A stretch of DNA of 17,893 nucleotides from Brevundimonas sp. UBA7635 (GTDB lineage: Bacteria; Pseudomonadota; Alphaproteobacteria; Caulobacterales; Caulobacteraceae), in NCBI GenBank assembly GCA_002483865.1, contig DLIT01000167.1, positions 1-17,893 on the forward strand, in the 5' to 3' direction. The translations under genes were made by a program, and so were the position numbers. The notes below the pieces were generated by a model that saw only the letters and a list, made by a program, of their open reading frames with translations, was not told where the DNA came from and searched no databases. Of the stretch, positions 9,451-16,613 are shown piece by piece (the first letter of the stretch is position 1; each line of letters starts with the position of its first letter).

Positions 9451-9689
9451 GCTCTGTGATCGAGGTGGACGCGCGGGGTCACCGCTGTCCGGTGCCGTCG
9501 CTCAGGCTGAGGAAGGCCATGCTGGACACGGCACCGGGCACACGGCTGCGGCTGCTGGCGACCGATGCCATGGCGCGTATCGACGTGCCCTATCTGATGG
9601 CTGAACTGGGCGGGACCGTGCTTCAGATCGACCAGACCGACAGTGGCCTGGCCATTACGGTCGAGACCGGCGGCGCTCCGCTAGATTGA
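9447..9689 (+). CDS. tusA: TusA/SirA-family sulfurtransferase
   Basis: This small 80-aa cytoplasmic protein has the TusA signature, an early CPxP motif (C14-P-V-P) followed by a basic helix, LRLRKAM. In the family, the cysteine carries a persulfide that is passed on for tRNA 2-thiouridine synthesis, molybdenum cofactor synthesis or other sulfur uses. The rest of the fold is visible as an alternating strand/helix pattern ending in LAITVE. The ATG overlaps the pncC stop as ATGA, so it is probably translated by ribosomes finishing pncC. Its last 35 bp (9655-9689) are also the end of the convergent yihY gene, so the C-terminal residues GGAPLD are coded on DNA used on both strands. Which acceptor it serves cannot be told, because no tusBCDE, mnmA or other sulfur gene is present. 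Confidence 0.9.
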   Translation: MSSVIEVDARGHRCPVPSLRLRKAMLDTAPGTRLRLLATDAMARIDVPYLMAELGGTVLQIDQTDSGLAITVETGGAPLD

Positions 9690-10665
9690 CCACGGCGGCG
9701 GTCAAATGATTGTCCGCCGTCGCGGCCTGCTCCAGGCGGCGGGTCTTGTCGAGAATTTCAAGCTCTGTCGTCAGGGCTCCGCCATAGAAGATGGCGTTCA
9801 CGTTCCACGACAGCCAGATCAGCAGCACGACCACGGCACCGACTGAGCCATAGGTGGCCCCCAGGTGCACGATCTGCTCGACATAGACGGTGCACAGCCA
9901 CGAAAATACGCTGGACATGGCCGTAGCCACCAGACCGCCGACCAGCGCGGGCCGCCAGGCAACGCGGTTCGCGTGGGACATGGCATAGCGGTAGAGCATG
10001 GTCAGGCCCAGGCACAGGCCGATGGCTGGCCATAACCCCTGCAACGGCACAACCAGAGCGCCCACCGGATCTTCGGCATGGGCGTGATGAAGCAGGCGCG
10101 AGGTGACAACCGCGCCGGACACAGCGGTAAACAAGACAAAGGCCGCCAGAGCCACCAGAAAGGCCAACATGTTGAACTTGAAGAAACCGTGCGGTTTGGT
10201 CTCGTCATGGATCAGATTAAGCCCCGCCAGCAGGGCCTTGAAGCCCCGGTGCGCGGCATAGCCACCAATGATCAGGGCCAAGGCGCTTTGTGCAGAAACA
10301 CTGCGAACCGAGGCATTGGCCAGCCGGTCGATTTCATGCAGAAACAGGCTGCGAGCCGCCTCGGGCACTACATCGGCGAGTGCAGTCGCCTGCTGGCTGA
10401 CCTGCCCGATGCTCAGGACAGCCTTGTAGAAACCAATGAGGATGGCAATGGCAGGAAAGACGGCCAGAAGGGCAAAAAAGGAAACGCCGCCCGTATAGAG
10501 CATAACGTCCCGGCCCCAGCTGCGGCTGAAGGCTCTGGCGGCCAGTTGGCCCCACAGACGCGGGAACTCCAGCCAAGGCTGATCGGATTTCAAAACAGTG
10601 TCCGGGCAGTGAACGATTCCTTCGCTTAACGGCAAAAGGCACCCGATAAAAGACTTGCAGCACAC
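9655..10665 (-). CDS. YihY/BrkB-family inner membrane protein
   Basis: This protein of up to 336 aa is of the YihY/virulence factor BrkB family, integral inner membrane proteins with about six transmembrane helices and no firmly established function. Old annotations as ribonuclease BN are wrong. Family features are the entry helix GGVSFFALLAVFPAIAILIGFY, the central GYAAHRGFKALLAGLN segment, a proline-containing helix near WPAIGLCLGLTMLYRYA, and the late YGSVGAVVVLLIWLSWNVNAIFYGG segment. The C-terminus (residues after LDKTRRLEQAA) is soluble. The start is uncertain: the GTG at 10665 gives the longest frame but has no well-placed ribosome site, and a TTG at 10593 would trim 24 residues that are not membrane-like or conserved. 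The 3' end overlaps tusA by 35 bp. Confidence 0.85.
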   Translation of the reverse strand: MCCKSFIGCLLPLSEGIVHCPDTVLKSDQPWLEFPRLWGQLAARAFSRSWGRDVMLYTGGVSFFALLAVFPAIAILIGFYKAVLSIGQVSQQATALADVVPEAARSLFLHEIDRLANASVRSVSAQSALALIIGGYAAHRGFKALLAGLNLIHDETKPHGFFKFNMLAFLVALAAFVLFTAVSGAVVTSRLLHHAHAEDPVGALVVPLQGLWPAIGLCLGLTMLYRYAMSHANRVAWRPALVGGLVATAMSSVFSWLCTVYVEQIVHLGATYGSVGAVVVLLIWLSWNVNAIFYGGALTTELEILDKTRRLEQAATADNHLTAAVVNLAERRRSRP

Positions 10666-10701
10666 CCTAGGCGTCTGGGCGGTATTTTGCTTGCATCATG
10701 A

Positions 10702-10731
10702 TTGCGTGGCGCAGGGACGGGTCGCTATGAT
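10702..10731 (+). promoter_or_regulatory. Candidate promoter of the popA-like gene
   Basis: TTGCGT at 10702-10707 and TATGAT at 10726-10731 are separated by 18 bp, a plausible housekeeping -35/-10 pair. The GCTATGAT that contains the -10 also partly resembles the Caulobacter GCTANAWC form. Transcription would start around 10738, after the ATGs at 10727 and 10730, which supports the downstream TTG start for the gene. This is pattern reading only. Confidence 0.35.
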
Positions 10732-10779
10732 GCAACTGGCGATGCAACCTCGGCTTGGGGACGAATCGCCCCGGGGGCT

Positions 10780-10784
10780 AGGAG
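10780..10784 (+). promoter_or_regulatory. Ribosome binding site deciding the popA-like TTG start
   Basis: AGGAG lies 8 nt before the TTG at 10793, good spacing for a Shine-Dalgarno site. It overlaps a GAGTC at 10782-10786, which is a GANTC site of the kind methylated by CcrM in Caulobacterales. The same region has no other strong site for the upstream in-frame ATGs. Confidence 0.55.
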
Positions 10785-10792
10785 TCATTTTT

Positions 10793-12094
10793 TTGTTGAT
10801 CGAACCGCGTGTTCTCGTGGTGGCCGCGCGCGACGATATGGCGGGGCCTCTGTGTCAGGGTCTGGACGGCCTTGGCTGGTCGACAGTGACCGCTCGCACT
10901 CGTGGTGCCGCAGCCCAGGCCATGAGCGATCTGCGACTTGATGCCGTCATTCTGGACGCGCGGGATCCTGGTCTGGAAGGTCTGGCCTTCGACCTGCGCC
11001 AGGTAGCCAGCCCGCGACACCTTCCGATCCTGGCTATTGGAGATATGGATCAGCAGGCCGCCAACGAGGTCGATCTGGTAATGTCCAGGCCGCTACACCC
11101 GGTGCAGACGGCACTGCGCCTGGACCAGCTGACCCGCGCCAGCATCGCCGAAGAAGAATTCAGCCTACGCCTGGAAACCTTTGCCAGCCACGGCGTCACT
11201 CTGGACGTGCCCGACCTCAGCAATCCACCCCTGCAGATCCTGACAGCCGGCCCTGCCGATCGACGCTTCCTGGCCCTGTCCAATGCTCTAACCGCCAGCG
11301 GTGCCGAAGTAGTGGCGGCCCCGACCCCTTTCACCGCCTTTGACTATCTGCACGAGCGGTCCTTTGATGGCGTGGTGCTATGGTCCGGCGAGGACGTTGC
11401 GCCCGCGCTCTCGATTGCGGCCGGGATGAAACGGAATACCCGGCTTTATCATATCCCCCTGACCCTGTGCCTCAGCCAGCCGGAAGCCGCTTTGAAGGAC
11501 ATCTTCAACCGCGGCGTGGCGGACGTGGCGGCGGTGGGGACGCCAGAAGAGGAAACCGCTCAACGGGTCATCGCCCTGGCCCGCAACCACAGACGGCGCA
11601 AGGCCATCCGCATGGCGCTGGATTCCGTGCGCGGTTCCGTTCTCGTCGATGCCGCCACGGGGCTTTTCACGCCCGAGCTATTTGCTGCCCATCTGGCGCG
11701 GGTGACTGAAGGTGCCCGTCGGCGTAGCCGTCCGGTCTGCGTCTGTGTGTTGAAGGTGCCCCAAAGCGAGGCCCTGGTGCAGGCCCGAAACAGTGGCTGG
11801 TTGCAGGCAGCCTTGCCTCAGGTAGGGGCCATGGTTTCCCGACTGGTCCGGGTCGAGGACACGGCAGCGCGGCTTGGTCCAGAGCTTTTTGCCCTGATCC
11901 TGCCCGCCGTGACCGAGGCCGAAGCCCGGCTGGCTGCCGAGCGGATCGCGGCGGTGATCGGATGCACCGCCTTTGAAGCTGGCGAGGGGCGTTCGCCTTT
12001 CGTCATTGAGCTAGAGATCGGCGTCGGTCAGGCTCGCGCCGGCGAAACACCGGCGGTCATGTTGGAACGGGCCTCAGCTGATCTCGGCTCCTAA
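10793..12094 (+). CDS. popA: PopA-like receiver/degenerate GGDEF c-di-GMP effector
   Basis: From the TTG at 10793 this is a 433-aa protein with two receiver-like domains (about residues 5-120 and 140-260) and a C-terminal GGDEF-like domain (about 275-433). Receiver 1 keeps the phosphoacceptor position (D55 in AVILDARD), but the usual acidic pair is AA and the lysine is arginine (SRP). Receiver 2 has no aspartate at that place. In the GGDEF domain the catalytic signature is GPELF (362-366), so cyclase activity is unlikely. The inhibitory-site motif RVED (R353 to D356) sits exactly five residues upstream, so c-di-GMP binding is likely. This is the layout of Caulobacter PopA, which binds c-di-GMP and recruits RcdA for ClpXP-dependent degradation of CtrA. 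I recall D55 and R357 there, so the numbering also fits. ATGs at 10727 and 10730 and an open frame to 10655 are alternatives. The gene converges on ispDF with a 4-bp stop overlap. Confidence 0.75.
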   Translation: MLIEPRVLVVAARDDMAGPLCQGLDGLGWSTVTARTRGAAAQAMSDLRLDAVILDARDPGLEGLAFDLRQVASPRHLPILAIGDMDQQAANEVDLVMSRPLHPVQTALRLDQLTRASIAEEEFSLRLETFASHGVTLDVPDLSNPPLQILTAGPADRRFLALSNALTASGAEVVAAPTPFTAFDYLHERSFDGVVLWSGEDVAPALSIAAGMKRNTRLYHIPLTLCLSQPEAALKDIFNRGVADVAAVGTPEEETAQRVIALARNHRRRKAIRMALDSVRGSVLVDAATGLFTPELFAAHLARVTEGARRRSRPVCVCVLKVPQSEALVQARNSGWLQAALPQVGAMVSRLVRVEDTAARLGPELFALILPAVTEAEARLAAERIAAVIGCTAFEAGEGRSPFVIELEIGVGQARAGETPAVMLERASADLGS

Positions 12095-13236
12095 GGCAGG
12101 GCGACCAGAACGACGGACTGTGCCGCCAGGCCTTCACCACGTCCGGTGAATCCCAGCCCCTCGGTCGTCGTCGCCTTTACGCTGACCGCATCGAGCGGCA
12201 GCTTCAGCAACTCGGCGACCCGCTCGCGCATGGCCTGGCGATGCGGCTTCACCTTGGGGCGCTCGCAGATCAGGGTCAGGTCGACATTGATGATCTGACC
12301 GCCGCGAGCCCAGACCATCTCGGCGGCATGGACCAGGAACTGGTCCGAAGCCGCGCCCTTCCATTTCGGATCGCTGGGCGGGAAGTGATCGCCAATGTCG
12401 CCCTCGGCCAGGGCACCAAGGATGGCGTCGGTCAGTGCATGAAGGCCCGCATCGGCGTCCGAATGGCCAACCAGGGTCTGGTCATGCGGGATTTCCAGGC
12501 CGCACAGCCAGACTGAGTTGCCTGGTCCCCAGCGATGGACGTCATAGCCCTGACCAATCCGCATCCGGGTTGCGGGCCTGGGGGCAAGGGCTTCAGCCAT
12601 TTCAAAATCCTCGCGATAGGTCAGTTTCATCAGGCGCAGGTCGCCTTCGACAATCCGCACGATTCCGCCCGCGCGTTGAACCACGGCAACCTCATCGGTC
12701 GCGATCTCGGTATTGGGCCAGGCCTGATAGGCTCGCGCGATGGTTTGTAGCCGGAAGGCCTGGGGCGTCTGGGCGCGCCACAGATTGTCGCGCTCGACAC
12801 TGCCCGAGACGGTCAGGTCATCCGCCCGTCTCAGGCTGTCTGCAACTGGCAGGGCTGGCACGGCTCCGTCTGCCTCAGCCAGGGCGTCCAGCAAACGCTG
12901 AACCACGGTCTTGGACAGGAAAGGGCGTGCAGCATCATGGATCAGCACGGGGGTGTCGCCGGGCAAGCCACCCAGTACGGCAAGGCCGGCCTGAACCGAG
13001 CCAGCGCGTGTGTCTGCGCCAGTGACAGCCTGCCACCCCTCAAGTCCCGCAAGCGCCTGGGCAATCCGCTCATGGGCGTCGTCAGCCACAACAATGACGA
13101 CAGGAGCGGCCCCTGCGGTCAGCAAGGCCTCGACTGACCAGCGCACCACGGGCTTGCCCGCCACGATGCGCCACTGCTTGGCACCGCCCGCTCGCGACCC
13201 TGAGCCGGCGGCAACAACAATTGCTGAGAAATTCAT
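12091..13236 (-). CDS. ispDF: Bifunctional IspD/IspF isoprenoid synthesis enzyme
   Basis: This is a 381-aa fusion of two enzymes of the MEP pathway. The N-terminal IspD part (1 to about 222) transfers CMP to 2-C-methyl-D-erythritol 4-phosphate and shows [14 protein letters not shown] (R15, K20), [18 protein letters not shown], and [14 protein letters not shown]. The C-terminal IspF part (from about M225) cyclises the IspE product with loss of CMP. It shows [11 protein letters not shown] and [16 protein letters not shown], with likely zinc ligands D232, H234 and H266, then [16 protein letters not shown] and [16 protein letters not shown]. The fusion is typical of alphaproteobacteria. The IspD nucleotide loop is short and lacks the usual proline before KQ, which is probably a lineage trait. 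The ATG has AGAAGG five bases upstream. The gene diverges from dusB across 63 bp and shares CTAA with the popA-like stop. Confidence 0.96.
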   Translation of the reverse strand: MNFSAIVVAAGSGSRAGGAKQWRIVAGKPVVRWSVEALLTAGAAPVVIVVADDAHERIAQALAGLEGWQAVTGADTRAGSVQAGLAVLGGLPGDTPVLIHDAARPFLSKTVVQRLLDALAEADGAVPALPVADSLRRADDLTVSGSVERDNLWRAQTPQAFRLQTIARAYQAWPNTEIATDEVAVVQRAGGIVRIVEGDLRLMKLTYREDFEMAEALAPRPATRMRIGQGYDVHRWGPGNSVWLCGLEIPHDQTLVGHSDADAGLHALTDAILGALAEGDIGDHFPPSDPKWKGAASDQFLVHAAEMVWARGGQIINVDLTLICERPKVKPHRQAMRERVAELLKLPLDAVSVKATTTEGLGFTGRGEGLAAQSVVLVALP

Positions 13237-13299
13237 ATTGGCCTTCTAAGCGCCCCAGTTCGGCTTGACGAGAGGGACTTGGTCAGCGGTAAGGGCGCA

Positions 13300-14352
13300 A
13301 TGACTTCAGGATTGCAAATCGGGGACGTTCAGATTGCCGGTCGGGTACTGATGGCCCCAATGACCGGGATCACCGATCTGCCCTTTCGGCAGTTGGCCTC
13401 AAGGCTGGGCGCAGCCTATGTGGCGACCGAAATGGTGGCCGCCGCCGAGCTGGCCCGGGCTCGTCCTGATGTGGTGCGTCGCGCCGCTGTCGGCGCGGGC
13501 CTGCCTCTTACCGTGATCCAGCTGGTCGGCGGCGATCCTGACAAGATGGCCGAGGGTGCTCGGATGGCAGAGGCTGCTGGCGCTGACATCATTGATCTGA
13601 ACTTTGGCTGTCCGGCCAAGGAGGTCACGGGCGCGGCCTGCGGCTCGGCGCTGATGCGCACGCCCGATCTGGCCTGTCGGCTGATGGAGGCTACGGTCAA
13701 GGCCGTCAGCCGCCCCGTGACGGTCAAGATGCGGCTGGGCTGGGACGAAAACAGCCTCAATGCGGCCGACCTGGCGCGCCAGGCTGAGGAGATCGGGGTC
13801 AAGGCGGTGACGGTCCATGGCCGCACCCGCAAGCAGTTCTATACCGGCGTGGCCGACTGGAGCGCCGTCGCAGAAGTGAAGCAGGCGGTGTCCATTCCTG
13901 TTGTTGTCAATGGCGACATCATCTCCGCAGAACAGGCCCGTGACGCTCTGACCCAGTCCGGGGCCGACGCCCTGATGTTGGGGCGCGGGGTATATGGACG
14001 CCCCTGGCTGGCAGCCCATCTGGAGCGCGCGTTGCTGGATGGTACCCGACTGGCCGAGCCGGAGCGCGAGGAGCGGCTGTCCATCGTCATCGAGCATCTG
14101 CGGGCCTCGGTGGATTTCTACGGCCTGCCGCTGGGGCTCAAGATGTTCCGAAAGCACCTGGGCTGGTACATTGAGCAGGCCCCCTGGCCCGAAGACCCGC
14201 TGCAACGCCGCGCCGCTAAGGCCCGGCTGTGCCGCCTGGACAGCCCGCAGGAGGTCGAGGCCGCCCTGTCTGAGCTGTGGCGACCAGATATGGCGCATTT
14301 TCGCAACTCGGGTGTTGATATAATGCCACATCTGGTCAAAGTAGTGGGGTGA
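13300..14352 (+). CDS. dusB: tRNA-dihydrouridine synthase DusB (NifR3)
   Basis: This 350-aa FMN enzyme reduces uridine to dihydrouridine in the D-loop of tRNA, using NADPH. Motifs along the TIM barrel are APMTGITDLPFRQ near the start, DLNFGCPAKEV with the probable catalytic C104, KMRLGWDE, VTVHGRTRKQFYTG, VVVNGDIIS, and ADALMLGRGVYGRPWL. The ATG at 13300 is chosen, with AAGGG at 13291-13295. The TTG at 13279 has a purine stretch too close to serve it. A TTGACG at 13265-13270 might be a -35 element, without a clear -10. Downstream ntrY starts on the last base of the dusB stop (TGATG), so the two are cotranscribed. In many alphaproteobacteria nifR3 leads the ntrBC-ntrYX cluster. Here it leads ntrYX directly. 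Confidence 0.95.
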   Translation: MTSGLQIGDVQIAGRVLMAPMTGITDLPFRQLASRLGAAYVATEMVAAAELARARPDVVRRAAVGAGLPLTVIQLVGGDPDKMAEGARMAEAAGADIIDLNFGCPAKEVTGAACGSALMRTPDLACRLMEATVKAVSRPVTVKMRLGWDENSLNAADLARQAEEIGVKAVTVHGRTRKQFYTGVADWSAVAEVKQAVSIPVVVNGDIISAEQARDALTQSGADALMLGRGVYGRPWLAAHLERALLDGTRLAEPEREERLSIVIEHLRASVDFYGLPLGLKMFRKHLGWYIEQAPWPEDPLQRRAAKARLCRLDSPQEVEAALSELWRPDMAHFRNSGVDIMPHLVKVVG

Positions 14353-16601
14353 TGACCGATCTCTCTGCCAGGCCGGACGAGTTCCCACCCCCTGAACCTT
14401 CGTTCTGGGGGCGCTTGGCAGATAGTCGCAGGCGCGCCGTCTTTGGTACCTGCTACGTTATCGCCTTTCTGATCACCGCCGCCGCTGTCTGGCTGGTGGT
14501 TGTCGCTCCCGGTGCGGCGGCAGGCGATACACGGGCCGAGGCCAGTCGGGCCGTCCTCTACATCCTGCTGGCGAATCTGGTGCTGATCCTCGGGTTGGCG
14601 GGCGTCGTGGGTATACGGGTGATGCGCATGGCCCGCAGACGAAACGATCCGGGAGCCCGGCTGCACCTCAGGTTCGTGACGCTGTTTTCGCTGGTGGCCG
14701 TGGTGCCAGCTGTTCTGATCGCGCTGGTTTTCGGGGTATTGGTCAATCGCGGAGTCGAGCAGTGGTTCAGTACCAATGTCCGATCAGCAGTCGAAAACGG
14801 GGCCGAGATAGGCCGAGCCTATGTAGCAGACGTAGGGGCTAATCTCGAAGTCGACCTGGAGACGATGACGACCGAACTGGGCGGCATTGGCCCGATGTTC
14901 GACAACCGCATTCAGTTCTCGGGTGCCCTGGCCCAGATCGGCGACTATTTCGGCTATCCCGCACTCTATATTCTGAATGCCCAGGGCGACGTCCTGGCCA
15001 GTGGCGAACAACCGGGCGCGCCGCCCTATGTCGCACCGCCGCGCGAAGCCTTTGAGATCGTGGCAGGGGGCGAGGTTGCCCCCACGACTGTCACCGAGAA
15101 TCCCGATGTCGTCAGGGCGCTCTATCCGTTGCCGGACTATGGCGACGCCTATCTCTACGTCGTGCGCCCCCTGGCTCCGGGGCTGATCCAGCGAATGAGA
15201 AATGGTGAGGAGTCGATCACGGCCTATCGCTCGGCCGAGGAAAGTCGCGCAAGAATTCAGGCCGCGTTTGCGCTTAGCTATCTGGAGACGGCACTACTGG
15301 TCCTGGTAGGAGCCGTCTGGCTGGCCATGTCTGCTGCCAGTTCGATCTCGGTGCCGATCGGGCGTCTGGTCAAGGCCGCCGACCAGGTCGCAGGCGGTGA
15401 CCTGAACGTCAGGGTGGACAGCCGCGGAGCGCCCGCCGAATTGATCAGCCTGTCGGAAGCCTTTAACCGGATGACGCAGGACATCATGAGCCAGCAGGAA
15501 GCCCTGCGCACGGCCAGTGACGAAGCCCAAGGTCGTAGCCGGTTTATCGAAACCGTGCTGTCGGGGGTCAGCGCGGGCGTGATCGGCCTTGACCGACATG
15601 GACGTGTTTCGGCGCTCAACGACAGTGCAAGCCAGCTTCTGGGCCTTCATGAGGCTGACGTGCATGGCCAGCTCCTGGCGGAGGTCGCGCCCGAACTGGC
15701 AGAGCTTTCGGAGCGAGCCGAAGCGCACATCGAGGAAGACATTGACGTCAACCGCAATGGTGAACTGAAGCGTCTGCGTGTCCGCATCGAGGGAGGGCAG
15801 GGCGGCGAGATGGTTCTGACCTTCGACGACATCACCCGCCTGGTCACAGCCCAGCGAAATGCAGCCTGGCGCGACGTCGCCCGTCGCATTGCCCATGAGA
15901 TCAAGAATCCGCTGACTCCGATCCAACTGTCTGCCGAACGCCTGCGTCGCAAATATCGGTCCCAGGTAGGAGAGGATGTCGAGGTCTTTGATCGCTGCAC
16001 GGAAACTATTATTCGACAGGTGGGCGATATCGGCCGAATGGTGGACGAGTTTTCATCCTTTGCACGGATGCCTGCGCCCCGCATTTCAACCGAGAACCCC
16101 GCTGAAATGTTACGTGAAGCCGTTTTTGCCCAGAGGGTTGCGATGGCCGATATCGGTGTCGATCTTGTCGATCCGGTCCCAGATATCCAGCTTCAATGCG
16201 ATCGGCGTATGGTCAGTCAGGCCCTGGTGAATATTTTGAAGAATGCGGGCGAAGCGGTCGCCGCCCATCGTCAATCGGTGCCCGCGGAAGCGGGTGCTGT
16301 CGGTATCATGGCCCGGTTGGTCGTCGATGGTGGCCTGCTGAGGTTTGTCATCGAGGACGACGGCATGGGCCTTCCGTCGAAGGACCGCGACCGCCTGACC
16401 GAGCCCTATGTCACGACCCGCGAAAAGGGTACCGGCCTGGGGCTGGCGATCGTGAAGCGTATTTGTGAGGATCACGGCGGCGAGTTGAAGCTGGCCGATG
16501 CGTCCAACCTGGGCGGTGCCCGGATCGAGCTGGTCTTCCCCTTGAAACAAGACAAGAAATCGAGTCTGCGTGAAAGCGCCGTCTCCCGTGTTGCTGAATA
16601 A
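14352..16601 (+). CDS. ntrY: Sensor histidine kinase NtrY
   Basis: This 749-aa membrane sensor kinase has the full NtrY architecture. Transmembrane helices are near residues 33-52, 66-90 and 107-132. A sensor region of about 170 residues follows, likely periplasmic, then a fourth helix near 306-328, a HAMP linker (ISVPIGRLVKAADQVAGGDL), and a PAS-like domain (about 390-500). The kinase core has the H-box HEIKNPLTPIQLSAERL with H515 as phosphoacceptor, an N-box NILKNAGEAV, DDGMGLP near 669-675, and GTGLGLAIV near 693. NtrY phosphorylates NtrX and has been tied to nitrogen metabolism, redox sensing and envelope control in alphaproteobacteria. The ATG at 14352 overlaps the dusB TGA by one base, and a GTG at 14349 is equally open. 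ntrX follows after 12 nt. An NtrB identity is excluded by the long membrane-bound N-terminus. Confidence 0.95.
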   Translation: MTDLSARPDEFPPPEPSFWGRLADSRRRAVFGTCYVIAFLITAAAVWLVVVAPGAAAGDTRAEASRAVLYILLANLVLILGLAGVVGIRVMRMARRRNDPGARLHLRFVTLFSLVAVVPAVLIALVFGVLVNRGVEQWFSTNVRSAVENGAEIGRAYVADVGANLEVDLETMTTELGGIGPMFDNRIQFSGALAQIGDYFGYPALYILNAQGDVLASGEQPGAPPYVAPPREAFEIVAGGEVAPTTVTENPDVVRALYPLPDYGDAYLYVVRPLAPGLIQRMRNGEESITAYRSAEESRARIQAAFALSYLETALLVLVGAVWLAMSAASSISVPIGRLVKAADQVAGGDLNVRVDSRGAPAELISLSEAFNRMTQDIMSQQEALRTASDEAQGRSRFIETVLSGVSAGVIGLDRHGRVSALNDSASQLLGLHEADVHGQLLAEVAPELAELSERAEAHIEEDIDVNRNGELKRLRVRIEGGQGGEMVLTFDDITRLVTAQRNAAWRDVARRIAHEIKNPLTPIQLSAERLRRKYRSQVGEDVEVFDRCTETIIRQVGDIGRMVDEFSSFARMPAPRISTENPAEMLREAVFAQRVAMADIGVDLVDPVPDIQLQCDRRMVSQALVNILKNAGEAVAAHRQSVPAEAGAVGIMARLVVDGGLLRFVIEDDGMGLPSKDRDRLTEPYVTTREKGTGLGLAIVKRICEDHGGELKLADASNLGGARIELVFPLKQDKKSSLRESAVSRVAE

Positions 16602-16613
16602 GAGAGAGTCGTC

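Noticed and set aside
13265..13299. TTGACG upstream of dusB as a promoter, with possible leaderless start
   Set aside because: The -35 match is good but there is no acceptable -10 at usual spacing, so it is not called as a feature.
13399..14388. 329-codon minus-strand frame opposite dusB
   Set aside because: Composition-driven shadow. The dusB strand has every expected motif in order.
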